A DNA stretch of 54,846 nt, from NCBI GenBank assembly GCA_028868305.1, contig JAGWUS010000024.1, forward strand, positions 1 to 54,846, read 5' to 3'. The notes under the pieces were generated by a model. It did no database searches. It was given only the letters and a program-made list of their open reading frames with translations, and was not told the origin of the DNA. How positions within the stretch are numbered: position 1 is the first letter of the stretch; each line of letters opens with the position of its first letter. This DNA is from Burkholderiales bacterium. GTDB taxonomy: Bacteria > Pseudomonadota > Gammaproteobacteria > Burkholderiales > Burkholderiaceae_C. Positions 9,569 to 17,307 of the stretch are shown one piece after another. The position numbers and the translations under genes were made by a program.

Positions 9569-9973
9569 TCAACCTAAATGAACCGCTTGTCCATGGGCAT
9601 CAAAGGGAACATAGGCAGCCATGTTCCCCTGTTTGATGGCTTCCACCATGGCCTGCAGTGGCTTGTCGGCGTCTGCGCTGGTCGGCGCATTGCGCCCGAC
9701 ACCCGACAGGGCCGCCGCAAACACCAGTGCCCACGGTTGCCCGAACTGGCTGGCCTCCTGCGCGAGTACCTCAAACGAATCCAGTTCTTCGGGCGTCTTG
9801 TCCACGCACATCAGGGGTACCAGGGCACCGCCGTGTCCAGCTTCAAAGTGCGCACGCTGCTCGGGCGTGGCGTCGTCTGGCAGTTCCACACCGACAAACA
9901 CAAACAGCAATCGCTGCGCTGCCGGTTGTGTACGCGCCGCTTGCAAGAGGTCATTGAAATTTTCGATATTCAT
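9569..9973 (-). CDS. Conserved hypothetical protein, 134 aa
   Basis: 134 aa, soluble, acidic, with no signal peptide or membrane segment. I do not recognise a domain. Visible traits are an N-terminal helix (NFNDLLQAARTQPAAQRLLFVFVG), a hydrophobic strand, a central GGALVPLMCVDKTPEELDSFEVL segment with a single Cys, and a C-terminal Gly/His-rich strand. The start ATG overlaps the nitroreductase stop by 4 bp (ATGA), so it is translationally coupled to it. Membership in the nrdJ-nnrS-nitroreductase series suggests an accessory role in anaerobic or nitrosative conditions. No catalytic motif supports a more precise call. Confidence 0.75.
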   Translation of the reverse strand: MNIENFNDLLQAARTQPAAQRLLFVFVGVELPDDATPEQRAHFEAGHGGALVPLMCVDKTPEELDSFEVLAQEASQFGQPWALVFAAALSGVGRNAPTSADADKPLQAMVEAIKQGNMAAYVPFDAHGQAVHLG

Positions 9974-10602
9974 CGGGTATCCGCTTCAGGGAAAGGTCCG
10001 CCGGCGGCAACGCCATGGCGTCCCGTCAGGTGGGTTACGTAATCAGCAGGCAACGGGCGGGCGCGCTGGGCCTTGCGGGACTGCACGGTCCCTATGCTGA
10101 TAAAGCACAAAGCATAGTCCTGCGCCTGCAGGGCAAACAACTCTCTCAGGCCTTGCGCTTTCAATGCTTTGCCACTGGTGAGCGCCGAGCCATAGCCCAT
10201 TGCGGTGGCCATCAGCAGCATGTTCTGGATAGCGCACCCGGTGGAGACCATGCGCTCCAGCAAATCCACATCTGGATCGCCGCGGGAACCGTCCACCACT
10301 GCGAGCATCAGCAAGGGCGAACGAAAAGCCTTCTCCCGCGCCTGCTCCACCTGTTCGGGCAATGCCCCGGCATCACGCGCCAGCAATGCGCTGGCAAACT
10401 GCTCTGCCAGCAGGGCCCGCGCCTCGACCGGCACGATGACAAACCGCCAGGGCATCAGCTGGCCGTGGTCGGGGGCGGTAGCAGCAGCGGCCAGAATCAT
10501 TTCCAGCTGGGACGCGTCGGGGCCCGGCGCCATCAGCCGCTTGGGAAGTATGGTCTGACGGGACTGCATCAGGGTTGCGACGAGAGACGGAAAATCAGAC
10601 AT
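9970..10602 (-). CDS. Nitroreductase-family flavoprotein
   Basis: 210 aa from the ATG at 10602; the frame stays open upstream but that part overlaps nnrS. The fold is the FMN-binding nitroreductase type: an N-terminal RQTILPKRLMAPGPDASQLEMILAAAATAPDHGQLMPWRFVIV segment (phosphate/isoalloxazine contacts), and a later GCAIQNMLLMATAMGYGSALTSG segment. It resembles the single-domain YdjA-like subgroup. These enzymes use NAD(P)H to reduce nitro compounds, quinones or flavins. It lies 13 bp after nnrS and overlaps the 134-aa gene by 4 bp. Confidence 0.85.
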   Translation of the reverse strand: MSDFPSLVATLMQSRQTILPKRLMAPGPDASQLEMILAAAATAPDHGQLMPWRFVIVPVEARALLAEQFASALLARDAGALPEQVEQAREKAFRSPLLMLAVVDGSRGDPDVDLLERMVSTGCAIQNMLLMATAMGYGSALTSGKALKAQGLRELFALQAQDYALCFISIGTVQSRKAQRARPLPADYVTHLTGRHGVAAGGPFPEADTR

Positions 10603-10615
10603 GGTGAGCCACACT

Positions 10616-11866
10616 TTACCCGGGTTGACCGTCTGCACGCAGGTGACCATACCACCCCAGCATGCGGCCCCCCCAGGCCAGCACCACGCCCAACCACAGC
10701 AGGGCCACACCGGCCATTAGCCAGACGGGCGTACCCGGAACGGCGCCAACGATACGCAATACAACCGCCAGTTGCAAAACCCAGAACGCACGCCAGACCA
10801 GGTTGTCGGCCACCAGCGGGCGCCCGCTGTGGCCGCTGGACACGCGGGTGACCATGGCCATCATGATGGATCCTAAGAAACCCATCGTCAGCGCATGCAG
10901 CGTCCCCAAGCCCAGAAAGGGCGTTCCTGCGTGAAAGCCCAGCAACTGCGACAAGCCGGCCAGCACAAAGGCAATGCCCAGCCAGACAAAGCCCACATGC
11001 AACATAGCCAGCAAACGGATTTTCAGGCTTTGCACCATGCCCCACACAAAGGCCAGCCAGACGATCACGCTGCCGATGGCGAGTTCCAGCAGACCACGCA
11101 ACAGCATCCAGACCCGGCTGGCCGGTCCGGTGCTGATGCCCGACCACTCGGCCCACGCTAAGAGAACCTCCAGCACGGTTGCAGCCAGCAGCACCCCCAG
11201 AATCCAGTTGGGTCGCCAGGCGCGCAGCATTGGCACAGCGCTCGCGGTGAAGAATGGAATCATGCGATGGGCCACAGCAACGTAGGTCGCAACAATAAAG
11301 CCCCAGAGTCCCGTGAGTACCCACAGGCGCGCCATCTCACCGCCATCGCGCAGCAAGGAGACGATGACGGCACCAAGCGCTACCACCCCCACCAGCCCGG
11401 CCACGGCAATCACCGTAGCGTGCAACCGGTCCGGTACCACGCTGGCCATCAGCAGGCGCCAGAACAGCCACTGAATCCATGCCAGCCCCACCCAGGCCAG
11501 TACCACGCCAACGACAGCCAGACCTAGCCCCAGATGGCCGCCGGCCACCCACAGCATCCAGCCCGCGGCCTGCAAGCCCAGTGGAACCACGAGCCGGGAC
11601 ACGGGCACAGGTCGCATCCCCAACCATTTGGGGCCTGCCGTAAAAAGAAAACCTGAAAACAGCAAGGGCATAAAGCCAAAAGTCATCAGGGCGGAATGCA
11701 TCAGCGTGGGGGATACGACATACCTGAGCCCCCACCCGACGCCAAGCCGGTCCAGTTGCACAAGCGCCCACCAGGCACTGGCAAACACAAGCACGCACAA
11801 GGCCAGAAAGAATGACAACCGGTGCGGTGCATCCAGCAAGTGACGGGCCTGCCAGCGCGATGTCAT
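10616..11866 (-). CDS. nnrS: NnrS family heme/copper membrane protein
   Basis: 416 aa from the ATG at 11866, which overlaps the nrdJ stop by 4 bp (ATGA). About twelve hydrophobic segments are seen. NnrS features are HRLSFFLALCVLVFASAWWAL at the start, HSALMTFGFMPLLFSGFLFTAGPKWLGM (residues about 50-80), YVAVAHRMIPFF, and LHALTMGFLGSIMMAMVTRVSSGHSGRPL. The conserved His residues of these segments are candidate heme ligands. In Vibrio cholerae and Rhodobacter the family relieves nitrosative stress and is under NO control. Coupling to nrdJ ties NO defence to anaerobic growth. Confidence 0.92.
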   Translation of the reverse strand: MTSRWQARHLLDAPHRLSFFLALCVLVFASAWWALVQLDRLGVGWGLRYVVSPTLMHSALMTFGFMPLLFSGFLFTAGPKWLGMRPVPVSRLVVPLGLQAAGWMLWVAGGHLGLGLAVVGVVLAWVGLAWIQWLFWRLLMASVVPDRLHATVIAVAGLVGVVALGAVIVSLLRDGGEMARLWVLTGLWGFIVATYVAVAHRMIPFFTASAVPMLRAWRPNWILGVLLAATVLEVLLAWAEWSGISTGPASRVWMLLRGLLELAIGSVIVWLAFVWGMVQSLKIRLLAMLHVGFVWLGIAFVLAGLSQLLGFHAGTPFLGLGTLHALTMGFLGSIMMAMVTRVSSGHSGRPLVADNLVWRAFWVLQLAVVLRIVGAVPGTPVWLMAGVALLWLGVVLAWGGRMLGWYGHLRADGQPG

Positions 11867-14295
11867 CCGCAACTTCCCATGTGCCCGCACTGGGTGCAAT
11901 AGTCGCACCCGTCCTTGCGGATCATGGCGTGGGCACCGCACTCCGAACACTTCTTGCCCATCATGGCCGGCGGCATGGCCACCAGATCGGCTTCGTTGAC
12001 CACGGGTGTAGCAGGGGCCGCCGCAGGCGCACTGTTGCGCTGGTCGATGATGTGCTGAATGGCATAGGCAATGGCTGCCACCTCGGAGTCGTGCCACAGC
12101 GGCACCCGGGTGCCATCCGCCTTCTGGTAGGTACCCAGACGCACCGGCCCACGGTCCCACGCGACCTTGCGCATGTCACGCAATGCACGCTCCAGGAAAC
12201 CGCCGCGAGCGGCCAGCGACAGCAACCGCATGCTGGAGGTAATCCATTGCTGCGACTCACCGCTTTGCCCCAGGGGCATAAAGAATTCAATCGCACGCTG
12301 CACCGTGCCTTTGCCATCGGCCGACGGCAAAGGCAGGAAGGAGACCACCAGGTACAGGGTCTTGTGGCCTTCCTGGGTCCAGTACTCGATCTTCTCCGCC
12401 ACCGCCTGCAAAGCGCCCTTGGGACGTTTTTCAATCACAGCCCGCATGGGATCTGCACAAGCAGCTATCATTTCAGGAGCAGATTCCACCTTGGGCGAAC
12501 CTGTATCCAGCACCGAACCCAGGATGGTGTTGGGCCGGTAGGTTGCCAGCCCCTTGAGCCGGGCGCGCCAGGCCTGCTGGTACAGCCCCTTGAAATCGTC
12601 GTACGGGTAGTCCGCCGGCACATTCACTGTTTTGGAAATGGCGGTATCCACCAAAGGCTGCACCGCTTCCATCATGGCAATGTGGCTGGCGGCCGACATG
12701 CTCAGCGCCGACACAAAATAGTCCGGCAGCTTGTCGACATCGCCACCGAGTTCCCGGTACACGCGCCAGGCATGGTCTTCCACGGCATATTCGCTGGTGC
12801 TGCCGTCTGCCTCGCGCTTCTTGCGGCGGTACATCCAGGAGAAAGCCGGCTCAATTCCGTTGGACGCGTTGTCGGCAAATGCCAGGCTCACCGTACCCGT
12901 GGGGGCAATCGAGAGCAGATGGCTGTTACGAATGCCGTGGGTCCGGATGGCTTGCTGCAGGGCCTGGGGCAGGCGGCTGGCAAAGGTTCCACTGGCCAGG
13001 TAGCCGTCCACATCAAACTTCGGGAAACTGCCCTTTTCCTGCGCCAGTGCGACCGACGCGGCATAGGCGGCATCACGCATGCAGGTTGCAATGCGCACCG
13101 CCATGTCACGCCCTTCCGGTGCGTCGTAACGCAGGCACAGCATGGTCAGTGCATTGCCCATACCGGTGAAGCCCACGCCAATGCGACGCTTGGCGGCGGC
13201 TTCGGCGCGCTGCTGCGGCAAGGGCCAGAAAGTGACGTCCAGCACGTTGTCCAGTGCACGCACCTGGGTGGTCACTGCACGGGCAAATGCCTCAAAGTCG
13301 AAGGCGGCCTCGCCGGTCACCCCAAACGGATTACGGACAAACCGCGTCAGGATGACAGGGCCCAGATCACAGCAACCGTAGGGTGGCAATGGCTGTTCGC
13401 CACAGGGATTGGTGGCCGATATGTCCTCGCAGTAGGAGAGGTTGTTGTCCTGGTTGATGTGGTCCAGAAAGAGAATGCCAGGCTCGGCAAAGTCATAGGT
13501 CGAACGCATGACCGTATCCCACAAATCACGCGCGGACAGGGTCTGGTACACCCACATTCCATCTGCACGCTGGCTGGCCCCCTGGGCCAGCAGCGATGCG
13601 CCCGGCTTCGCCCGGTGCACCAGCTCCCACGGCTGGTCGTCGTCCACCGCGCACATGAACGCATCAGAAACACCGATCGACACATTGAAATTGTTCCAGC
13701 GCCCTGGCGTGCGTTTGGCCGTAATGAATTCCTGCACATCCGGATGGTCAATGCGCAAAACGCCCATCTGGGCACCACGGCGCGCACCCGCGCTCTCCAC
13801 GGTGGAACAGGACTGGTCGAACACATTGATATAACTGCACGGACCGGAGGCCATGGAGGCAGTACCCTTGACTTCGGCTCCACGCGGACGGATGCGGGAA
13901 AAGTCATACCCCACCCCACCGCCCCGGCGCATGGTCTCAGCCGCCTCGCGCAGCGCTTCGTAGATGCCGGGATAGCCATCATCATCCACCCCCTGAATGC
14001 AGTCACCCACGGGCTGCACAAAACAGTTGATCAGGGTGGCCTGAATGGAGGTGCCTGCGGCACTCATGATGCGCCCAGCACCGATGGCGCCCATCCGCAG
14101 GTTGTCCAGAAACAGCGCCTCGTAGCGCTCACGCTGGGACGGCGCCTCCGCACTGGCCAGTGCCCTCGCCACGCGTCGGTAGACATCTTCTGCGCTGGTC
14201 TCCCCAGATTTGAGGTACTTCTCTTTCAGCACATCGTCGCTGATGGGCTGGGATGGCAATTGGGCCAGAGAGACGGGTGGTTTATCGCGCTTCAT
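11863..14295 (-). CDS. nrdJ: Adenosylcobalamin-dependent (class II) ribonucleotide reductase
   Basis: 810 aa. It reduces ribonucleotides to deoxyribonucleotides with a radical made from adenosylcobalamin, so it works with or without oxygen. N-terminal NCFVQPVGDC (C91 is a likely redox Cys), GGGVGYDFSRIRPRGA, NPCGEQPLPPYGCCDLG (radical C298 and E300), and a TGTVSLAFADNASNGIEP substrate loop are seen. The C-terminus has two CxxC pairs (CSECGAHAMIRKDGCDYCTQCG), a zinc-ribbon/thioredoxin-accepting tail. Between the barrel and the last 200 residues lies a linker (about 595-615) part of which matches a dispersed repeat. It is 33 bp downstream of the carbonic anhydrase stop and overlaps nnrS. No cobalamin riboswitch fits in that gap. 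Confidence 0.95.
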   Translation of the reverse strand: MKRDKPPVSLAQLPSQPISDDVLKEKYLKSGETSAEDVYRRVARALASAEAPSQRERYEALFLDNLRMGAIGAGRIMSAAGTSIQATLINCFVQPVGDCIQGVDDDGYPGIYEALREAAETMRRGGGVGYDFSRIRPRGAEVKGTASMASGPCSYINVFDQSCSTVESAGARRGAQMGVLRIDHPDVQEFITAKRTPGRWNNFNVSIGVSDAFMCAVDDDQPWELVHRAKPGASLLAQGASQRADGMWVYQTLSARDLWDTVMRSTYDFAEPGILFLDHINQDNNLSYCEDISATNPCGEQPLPPYGCCDLGPVILTRFVRNPFGVTGEAAFDFEAFARAVTTQVRALDNVLDVTFWPLPQQRAEAAAKRRIGVGFTGMGNALTMLCLRYDAPEGRDMAVRIATCMRDAAYAASVALAQEKGSFPKFDVDGYLASGTFASRLPQALQQAIRTHGIRNSHLLSIAPTGTVSLAFADNASNGIEPAFSWMYRRKKREADGSTSEYAVEDHAWRVYRELGGDVDKLPDYFVSALSMSAASHIAMMEAVQPLVDTAISKTVNVPADYPYDDFKGLYQQAWRARLKGLATYRPNTILGSVLDTGSPKVESAPEMIAACADPMRAVIEKRPKGALQAVAEKIEYWTQEGHKTLYLVVSFLPLPSADGKGTVQRAIEFFMPLGQSGESQQWITSSMRLLSLAARGGFLERALRDMRKVAWDRGPVRLGTYQKADGTRVPLWHDSEVAAIAYAIQHIIDQRNSAPAAAPATPVVNEADLVAMPPAMMGKKCSECGAHAMIRKDGCDYCTQCGHMGSCG
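12454..12488. repeat. Dispersed-repeat fragment inside nrdJ
   Basis: A 15-bp run TGCACAAGCAGCTAT is identical to 54542-54556 in the intergenic repeat after proC. After a short unlike stretch, TCAG.AGCA.ATTC also matches. In nrdJ it encodes residues about 603-614 (SAPEMIAACADP) in a linker of variable sequence. An in-frame insertion of the repeat is the simple reading; chance similarity is not excluded. Confidence 0.45.
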
Positions 14296-14328
14296 GAAAA
14301 AAGGCCATTCATCAAAAGATTGAACACC

Positions 14329-15021
14329 CTAGTCGCAGAGTATCTGTCCGTCGTACTCCACATAGGGTTGGTAAGGTCCGGTGCCACTGTTATCGGCCAG
14401 GGAGGCCGCGACAAAATCGCCTTTCTGGGCATCGAAAACATGGATTTCACCATCCTCAATGACGTAATGCCAGCCGTGCAAGGTGAGATTTCCCGCCTCG
14501 ACCTCCCTGCGAACCATAGGGTAGGCCATAAGCCGCTCCAACTGCAAGACGACCGCGCGCTGCTCGGTCCGGCGCAGGGCCTCCGGGCCGGGCTGCACCG
14601 GCAGCAAGGCCTCATCGGCCAGTTTGAGCCATTGCTTGAGGGCCACGGCCTCATCGGGGGCGCCTTCATAGGCAACGCGAATCGCACCACAATGGCTGTG
14701 CCCGCACACGATGATGCGCTCCACCTTCAGGCTGAGTACTGCAAATTCGATAGCAGCCATGGTGCCATGCAGGCCGTGTGAACCGTCGTAAGGCGGTACA
14801 AAAGCACCTACATTGCGGACAATGAACAACTCCCCCGGACCCGCCCCGGTGAGCAGGTAGGGAACCAGGCGGGAATCGGAGCAGCCAATGAACAGCGTCT
14901 TGGGGTGCTGCCCCTCGGTGACCAGATCCTGAAACCGCTGCTGGTGCAGGGGAAAGTAATCCGAATGAAAGCGCCGCAGCCGCAACAGCAGTTCGTCAGG
15001 CGCGGCGTCTTTGTCGGTCAT
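14329..15021 (-). CDS. can: Beta-class carbonic anhydrase
   Basis: 230 aa. It interconverts CO2 and bicarbonate. The zinc ligands C47, H108 and C111 are seen in FIGCSDSRLVP and CGHSHCGA, with the catalytic D49/R51 dyad. The length fits bacterial beta-CAs. Its ATG overlaps the stop of the PpiC-type isomerase gene by 4 bp, so it is coupled to the end of the nar operon; nrdJ follows 33 bp later. A carbonic anhydrase in a nitrate reductase operon is unusual. It may supply bicarbonate to carboxylases or help pH balance during anaerobic growth. Confidence 0.95.
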   Translation of the reverse strand: MTDKDAAPDELLLRLRRFHSDYFPLHQQRFQDLVTEGQHPKTLFIGCSDSRLVPYLLTGAGPGELFIVRNVGAFVPPYDGSHGLHGTMAAIEFAVLSLKVERIIVCGHSHCGAIRVAYEGAPDEAVALKQWLKLADEALLPVQPGPEALRRTEQRAVVLQLERLMAYPMVRREVEAGNLTLHGWHYVIEDGEIHVFDAQKGDFVAASLADNSGTGPYQPYVEYDGQILCD

Positions 15022-15869
15022 TGCACCAGCGGTGTATCGGCAGATTCCAATTCCACACCTTCCACCAGCGCATCGCCCGCCAGCAGGCTCATGTACTGAT
15101 GCAGCGCTTTGGCGCGCGACTGCATGGCAAGCTGCGCAGCCACCCGTTCCCGGACCTCCGCGTATTCCAGCTGCTTGCCCTTGCGCCGGCCCAGCACCTC
15201 AATGATGTGGAAGCCAAAACGGGTATGAATGAGGCGGGGATGCACGCCCATGCCCCAACTGGAGTGCTTCTGGTGAAACAGCTCATTCGCCAACTCGGGA
15301 GCACAGTCGTCCGGCCCGATCCAGCCGAGGTCTCCGCCCTGGGTGCTGGTGGGGCAGTTGGAGAGTTCACTGGCCAGTTGTGCAAAGCGTGTTTCCGGCA
15401 CATCCTTGCCCAGCAGGCTCAACAGCGCCTTCTCTGCATGCACGGTGAGCGCGTGCACATTGACGCCGGGAGTCACAGCAAAGAGGATGTGGCGAACATG
15501 CAGCGCCTGCCCCACCACATACTGCGCCTTGCTGGCTTCAAAGAAGCGCGCGCACTCCTCCTCGGTGGGCTGAGGGCTCTCCACAACCCGATCCACCATG
15601 GCCTCAATGACCTTGCGCTGTTCCTCGCCCAGCTCGGGCGCCATCAAACCGGTGTGGCGGGGCAGCAGGCCTTGCTTGACCGCCTGCTGGCGGAGCAACT
15701 CCCCATAGGCCAGTTCACGCAGTTCTGCAATGTCCGGTCTTTTGCCAGGCGGGTGCAAAGTGATGCCGTTGATACTGGCCATCGGTGCGGCCAACTCTGC
15801 CGCCGCCGCGGCGCACTGGCAGGAACTGCTGCCACAGCCGGTGATGGTGGACATGGGTGATGCGGTCAT
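15018..15869 (-). CDS. PpiC-type peptidyl-prolyl isomerase of the nar operon (NifM-like)
   Basis: 283 aa, with a good ribosome site (GGGAG) before the ATG. Residues 130-240 form a parvulin (PpiC/rotamase) domain: VRHILFAVTPGVNVHALTVHAEKAL, then GGDLGWIGPDDCAPELANELF and HTRFGFHIIEVLGRRKG. The N-terminus has no Sec signal but a Cys cluster, GCGSSSCQC, followed by an Ala-rich stretch. A homologue directly follows narI in pseudomonads (nifM-like gene after narGHJI), where it is thought to help nitrate reductase folding or maturation. The gene lies 13 bp after narI and overlaps the carbonic anhydrase gene by 4 bp. Confidence 0.88.
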   Translation of the reverse strand: MTASPMSTITGCGSSSCQCAAAAAELAAPMASINGITLHPPGKRPDIAELRELAYGELLRQQAVKQGLLPRHTGLMAPELGEEQRKVIEAMVDRVVESPQPTEEECARFFEASKAQYVVGQALHVRHILFAVTPGVNVHALTVHAEKALLSLLGKDVPETRFAQLASELSNCPTSTQGGDLGWIGPDDCAPELANELFHQKHSSWGMGVHPRLIHTRFGFHIIEVLGRRKGKQLEYAEVRERVAAQLAMQSRAKALHQYMSLLAGDALVEGVELESADTPLVQ

Positions 15870-15882
15870 GGCCTCTCCCTGC

Positions 15883-16617
15883 TTAACGCAATGTGGTCTG
15901 CGTGCGGCTCATGGGCTGCTGCTCGGTCAGCCCGATGCGGCGGCTGCGGACCACCTGGTACGGACGCACCAGATAGGCGGCAGCGCCAAACCCACTCCAG
16001 ACATGCACCAGACGGGTGAACGGGAAGATCAGGAAGATCGACATACCCAGGAACATATGCATCTTGAAGACGAAGCCGGCCTCGGCCAGCAGTTCGGGTG
16101 CACCGGTGCGGAAAGTCACGATACGCTGCGCCCATTCTGCCAGTCGCATCATCATGCTGCCGTCCAGGTGCTGGGCGGACAGCGGGATGGTTGCCAGGCC
16201 CAGCGCCAATTGCAGCCACAGCAAGACCAGCAACACGATGTCGCTGGTCTTGGAGTTGGTGCGGATGCGATCATCACTCAGGCGGCGGTGTAACAGAATG
16301 GTCACGCCCAGGAAGCCCAGCAGCCCAAACAGCCCCCCCGACACCATGGCCACGACCTGCTTTGAACCTGCACTGATGAAGTGCTCGTACATGAAGTGCG
16401 GTGTCAGCATGCCGAAGGTATGCCCAAAGAACAGGAACAGTACCCCCACATGGAACAGGTTACTGCCCAGTCGCAGTTGTCCCACCCGCAGCAGTTGCGA
16501 GGAATCGCTCTTCCAGGTGTATTGATCCCGGTCAAAGCGCATCAGGCTGCCCAGCAAAAAGATGCTGAGGCAGATGTAGGGGTAGTACCCAAAGAGGAAG
16601 TTGTCAAGGTAACTCAT
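15883..16617 (-). CDS. narI: Respiratory nitrate reductase, gamma subunit (cytochrome b)
   Basis: 244 aa, the normal length. It anchors NarGH to the inner membrane, takes electrons from quinol and passes them through two b hemes to NarH. About five transmembrane helices are seen: residues 5-25, 50-70, 85-110, 125-150 and 180-205. Candidate heme His residues lie in LFHVGVLFLFFGHTFG and in FLIFPFTRLVHVWSGFGAAAYLVRPYQ, the typical C-terminal NarI block. Its ATG overlaps the narJ stop by 4 bp. Confidence 0.97.
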   Translation of the reverse strand: MSYLDNFLFGYYPYICLSIFLLGSLMRFDRDQYTWKSDSSQLLRVGQLRLGSNLFHVGVLFLFFGHTFGMLTPHFMYEHFISAGSKQVVAMVSGGLFGLLGFLGVTILLHRRLSDDRIRTNSKTSDIVLLVLLWLQLALGLATIPLSAQHLDGSMMMRLAEWAQRIVTFRTGAPELLAEAGFVFKMHMFLGMSIFLIFPFTRLVHVWSGFGAAAYLVRPYQVVRSRRIGLTEQQPMSRTQTTLR

Positions 16618-17291
16618 GCTGTTACTCCTTGCTTGGAAGCATTTTTACGAACAATGTGGATGGGTTGGGGGTCGCCGGGGCGGGCCTGACCCTTGGTGCT
16701 GCAGCCGTCAAAGGCTTCGGGCTCCTGCCAGGCATCGTCCAGTGCCTCATCGGCTTCAAACGGCACGGCTTCCACACGCTGCCCCGTCAGCTCCAGTACC
16801 GCAGCCACCACAGCTGCATAGGGGCTGTTGCGCTTCAGCAGGGCACTGAAGATCGTGGTCAGGATATGGGCCATCTCACCCAGAAATTCTTGCGCCAGCT
16901 TGGGCGGCTGGGTGGAGGCAAACTCCAGCACCACACACAGATGGTCCGGCAGTTCTTCGGGCGACAGGAACAAGCCGGCCTTTTCATAGGTCTGCGCCAG
17001 ATCCACCATGGCGGGACCACGGTCGCGCGAATCACCGTGCACATGCTCGAACATATGCAGCGACGTGGCGCGGCCACGGTCAAAAGTCTCGACGTAGCGG
17101 GACTCAACGTCCATGGGGTTCTGGCGCAGGATGTCTGCAGCCAGTGCATGCAGTTCCTCACGCCGCGCTGCAGGCACAACGGCCTCATTGTCAATGGCGG
17201 CCAGCAGCTCTGGCATATGGTCCCGCAACGCCTGGCTGGGATAGCCCAGGAGTTGTGCAAGTGCCCGCAAGGTATAGCGGTTGTCTTTCAT
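16614..17291 (-). CDS. narJ: Nitrate reductase molybdenum cofactor assembly chaperone
   Basis: 225 aa from the ATG at 17291, preceded by an AAGGAGAAC ribosome site. The longer frame runs back into narH and is rejected. NarJ is a cytoplasmic TorD-family all-helical chaperone that binds the NarG N-terminus so that FS0 and Mo-bisMGD are inserted before membrane attachment. The HVHGDSRDRGPAMVDLAQTYEKAGL and ELPDHLCVVLEFAS segments are typical. It lies between narH (16 bp) and narI (4 bp overlap), the universal narGHJI order. Confidence 0.96.
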   Translation of the reverse strand: MKDNRYTLRALAQLLGYPSQALRDHMPELLAAIDNEAVVPAARREELHALAADILRQNPMDVESRYVETFDRGRATSLHMFEHVHGDSRDRGPAMVDLAQTYEKAGLFLSPEELPDHLCVVLEFASTQPPKLAQEFLGEMAHILTTIFSALLKRNSPYAAVVAAVLELTGQRVEAVPFEADEALDDAWQEPEAFDGCSTKGQARPGDPQPIHIVRKNASKQGVTA

Positions 17292-17307
17292 GCCGTTCTC
17301 CTTGTGC

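Noticed and set aside
14296..14328. Possible FNR box (ATCAA...TTGA) before nrdJ
   Set aside because: The half-sites are in the reverse order to TTGAT-N4-ATCAA, so it is not an FNR site.
14296..14328. Cobalamin riboswitch before nrdJ
   Set aside because: The gap is only 33 bp, and no B12-box is seen there or in the upstream gene end.
11812..14781. Plus-strand open frame of 989 codons
   Set aside because: It is antisense to nrdJ and the carbonic anhydrase. It is a GC-bias shadow, rich in His, Gly and Arg with no domain, and the minus-strand proteins are certain.
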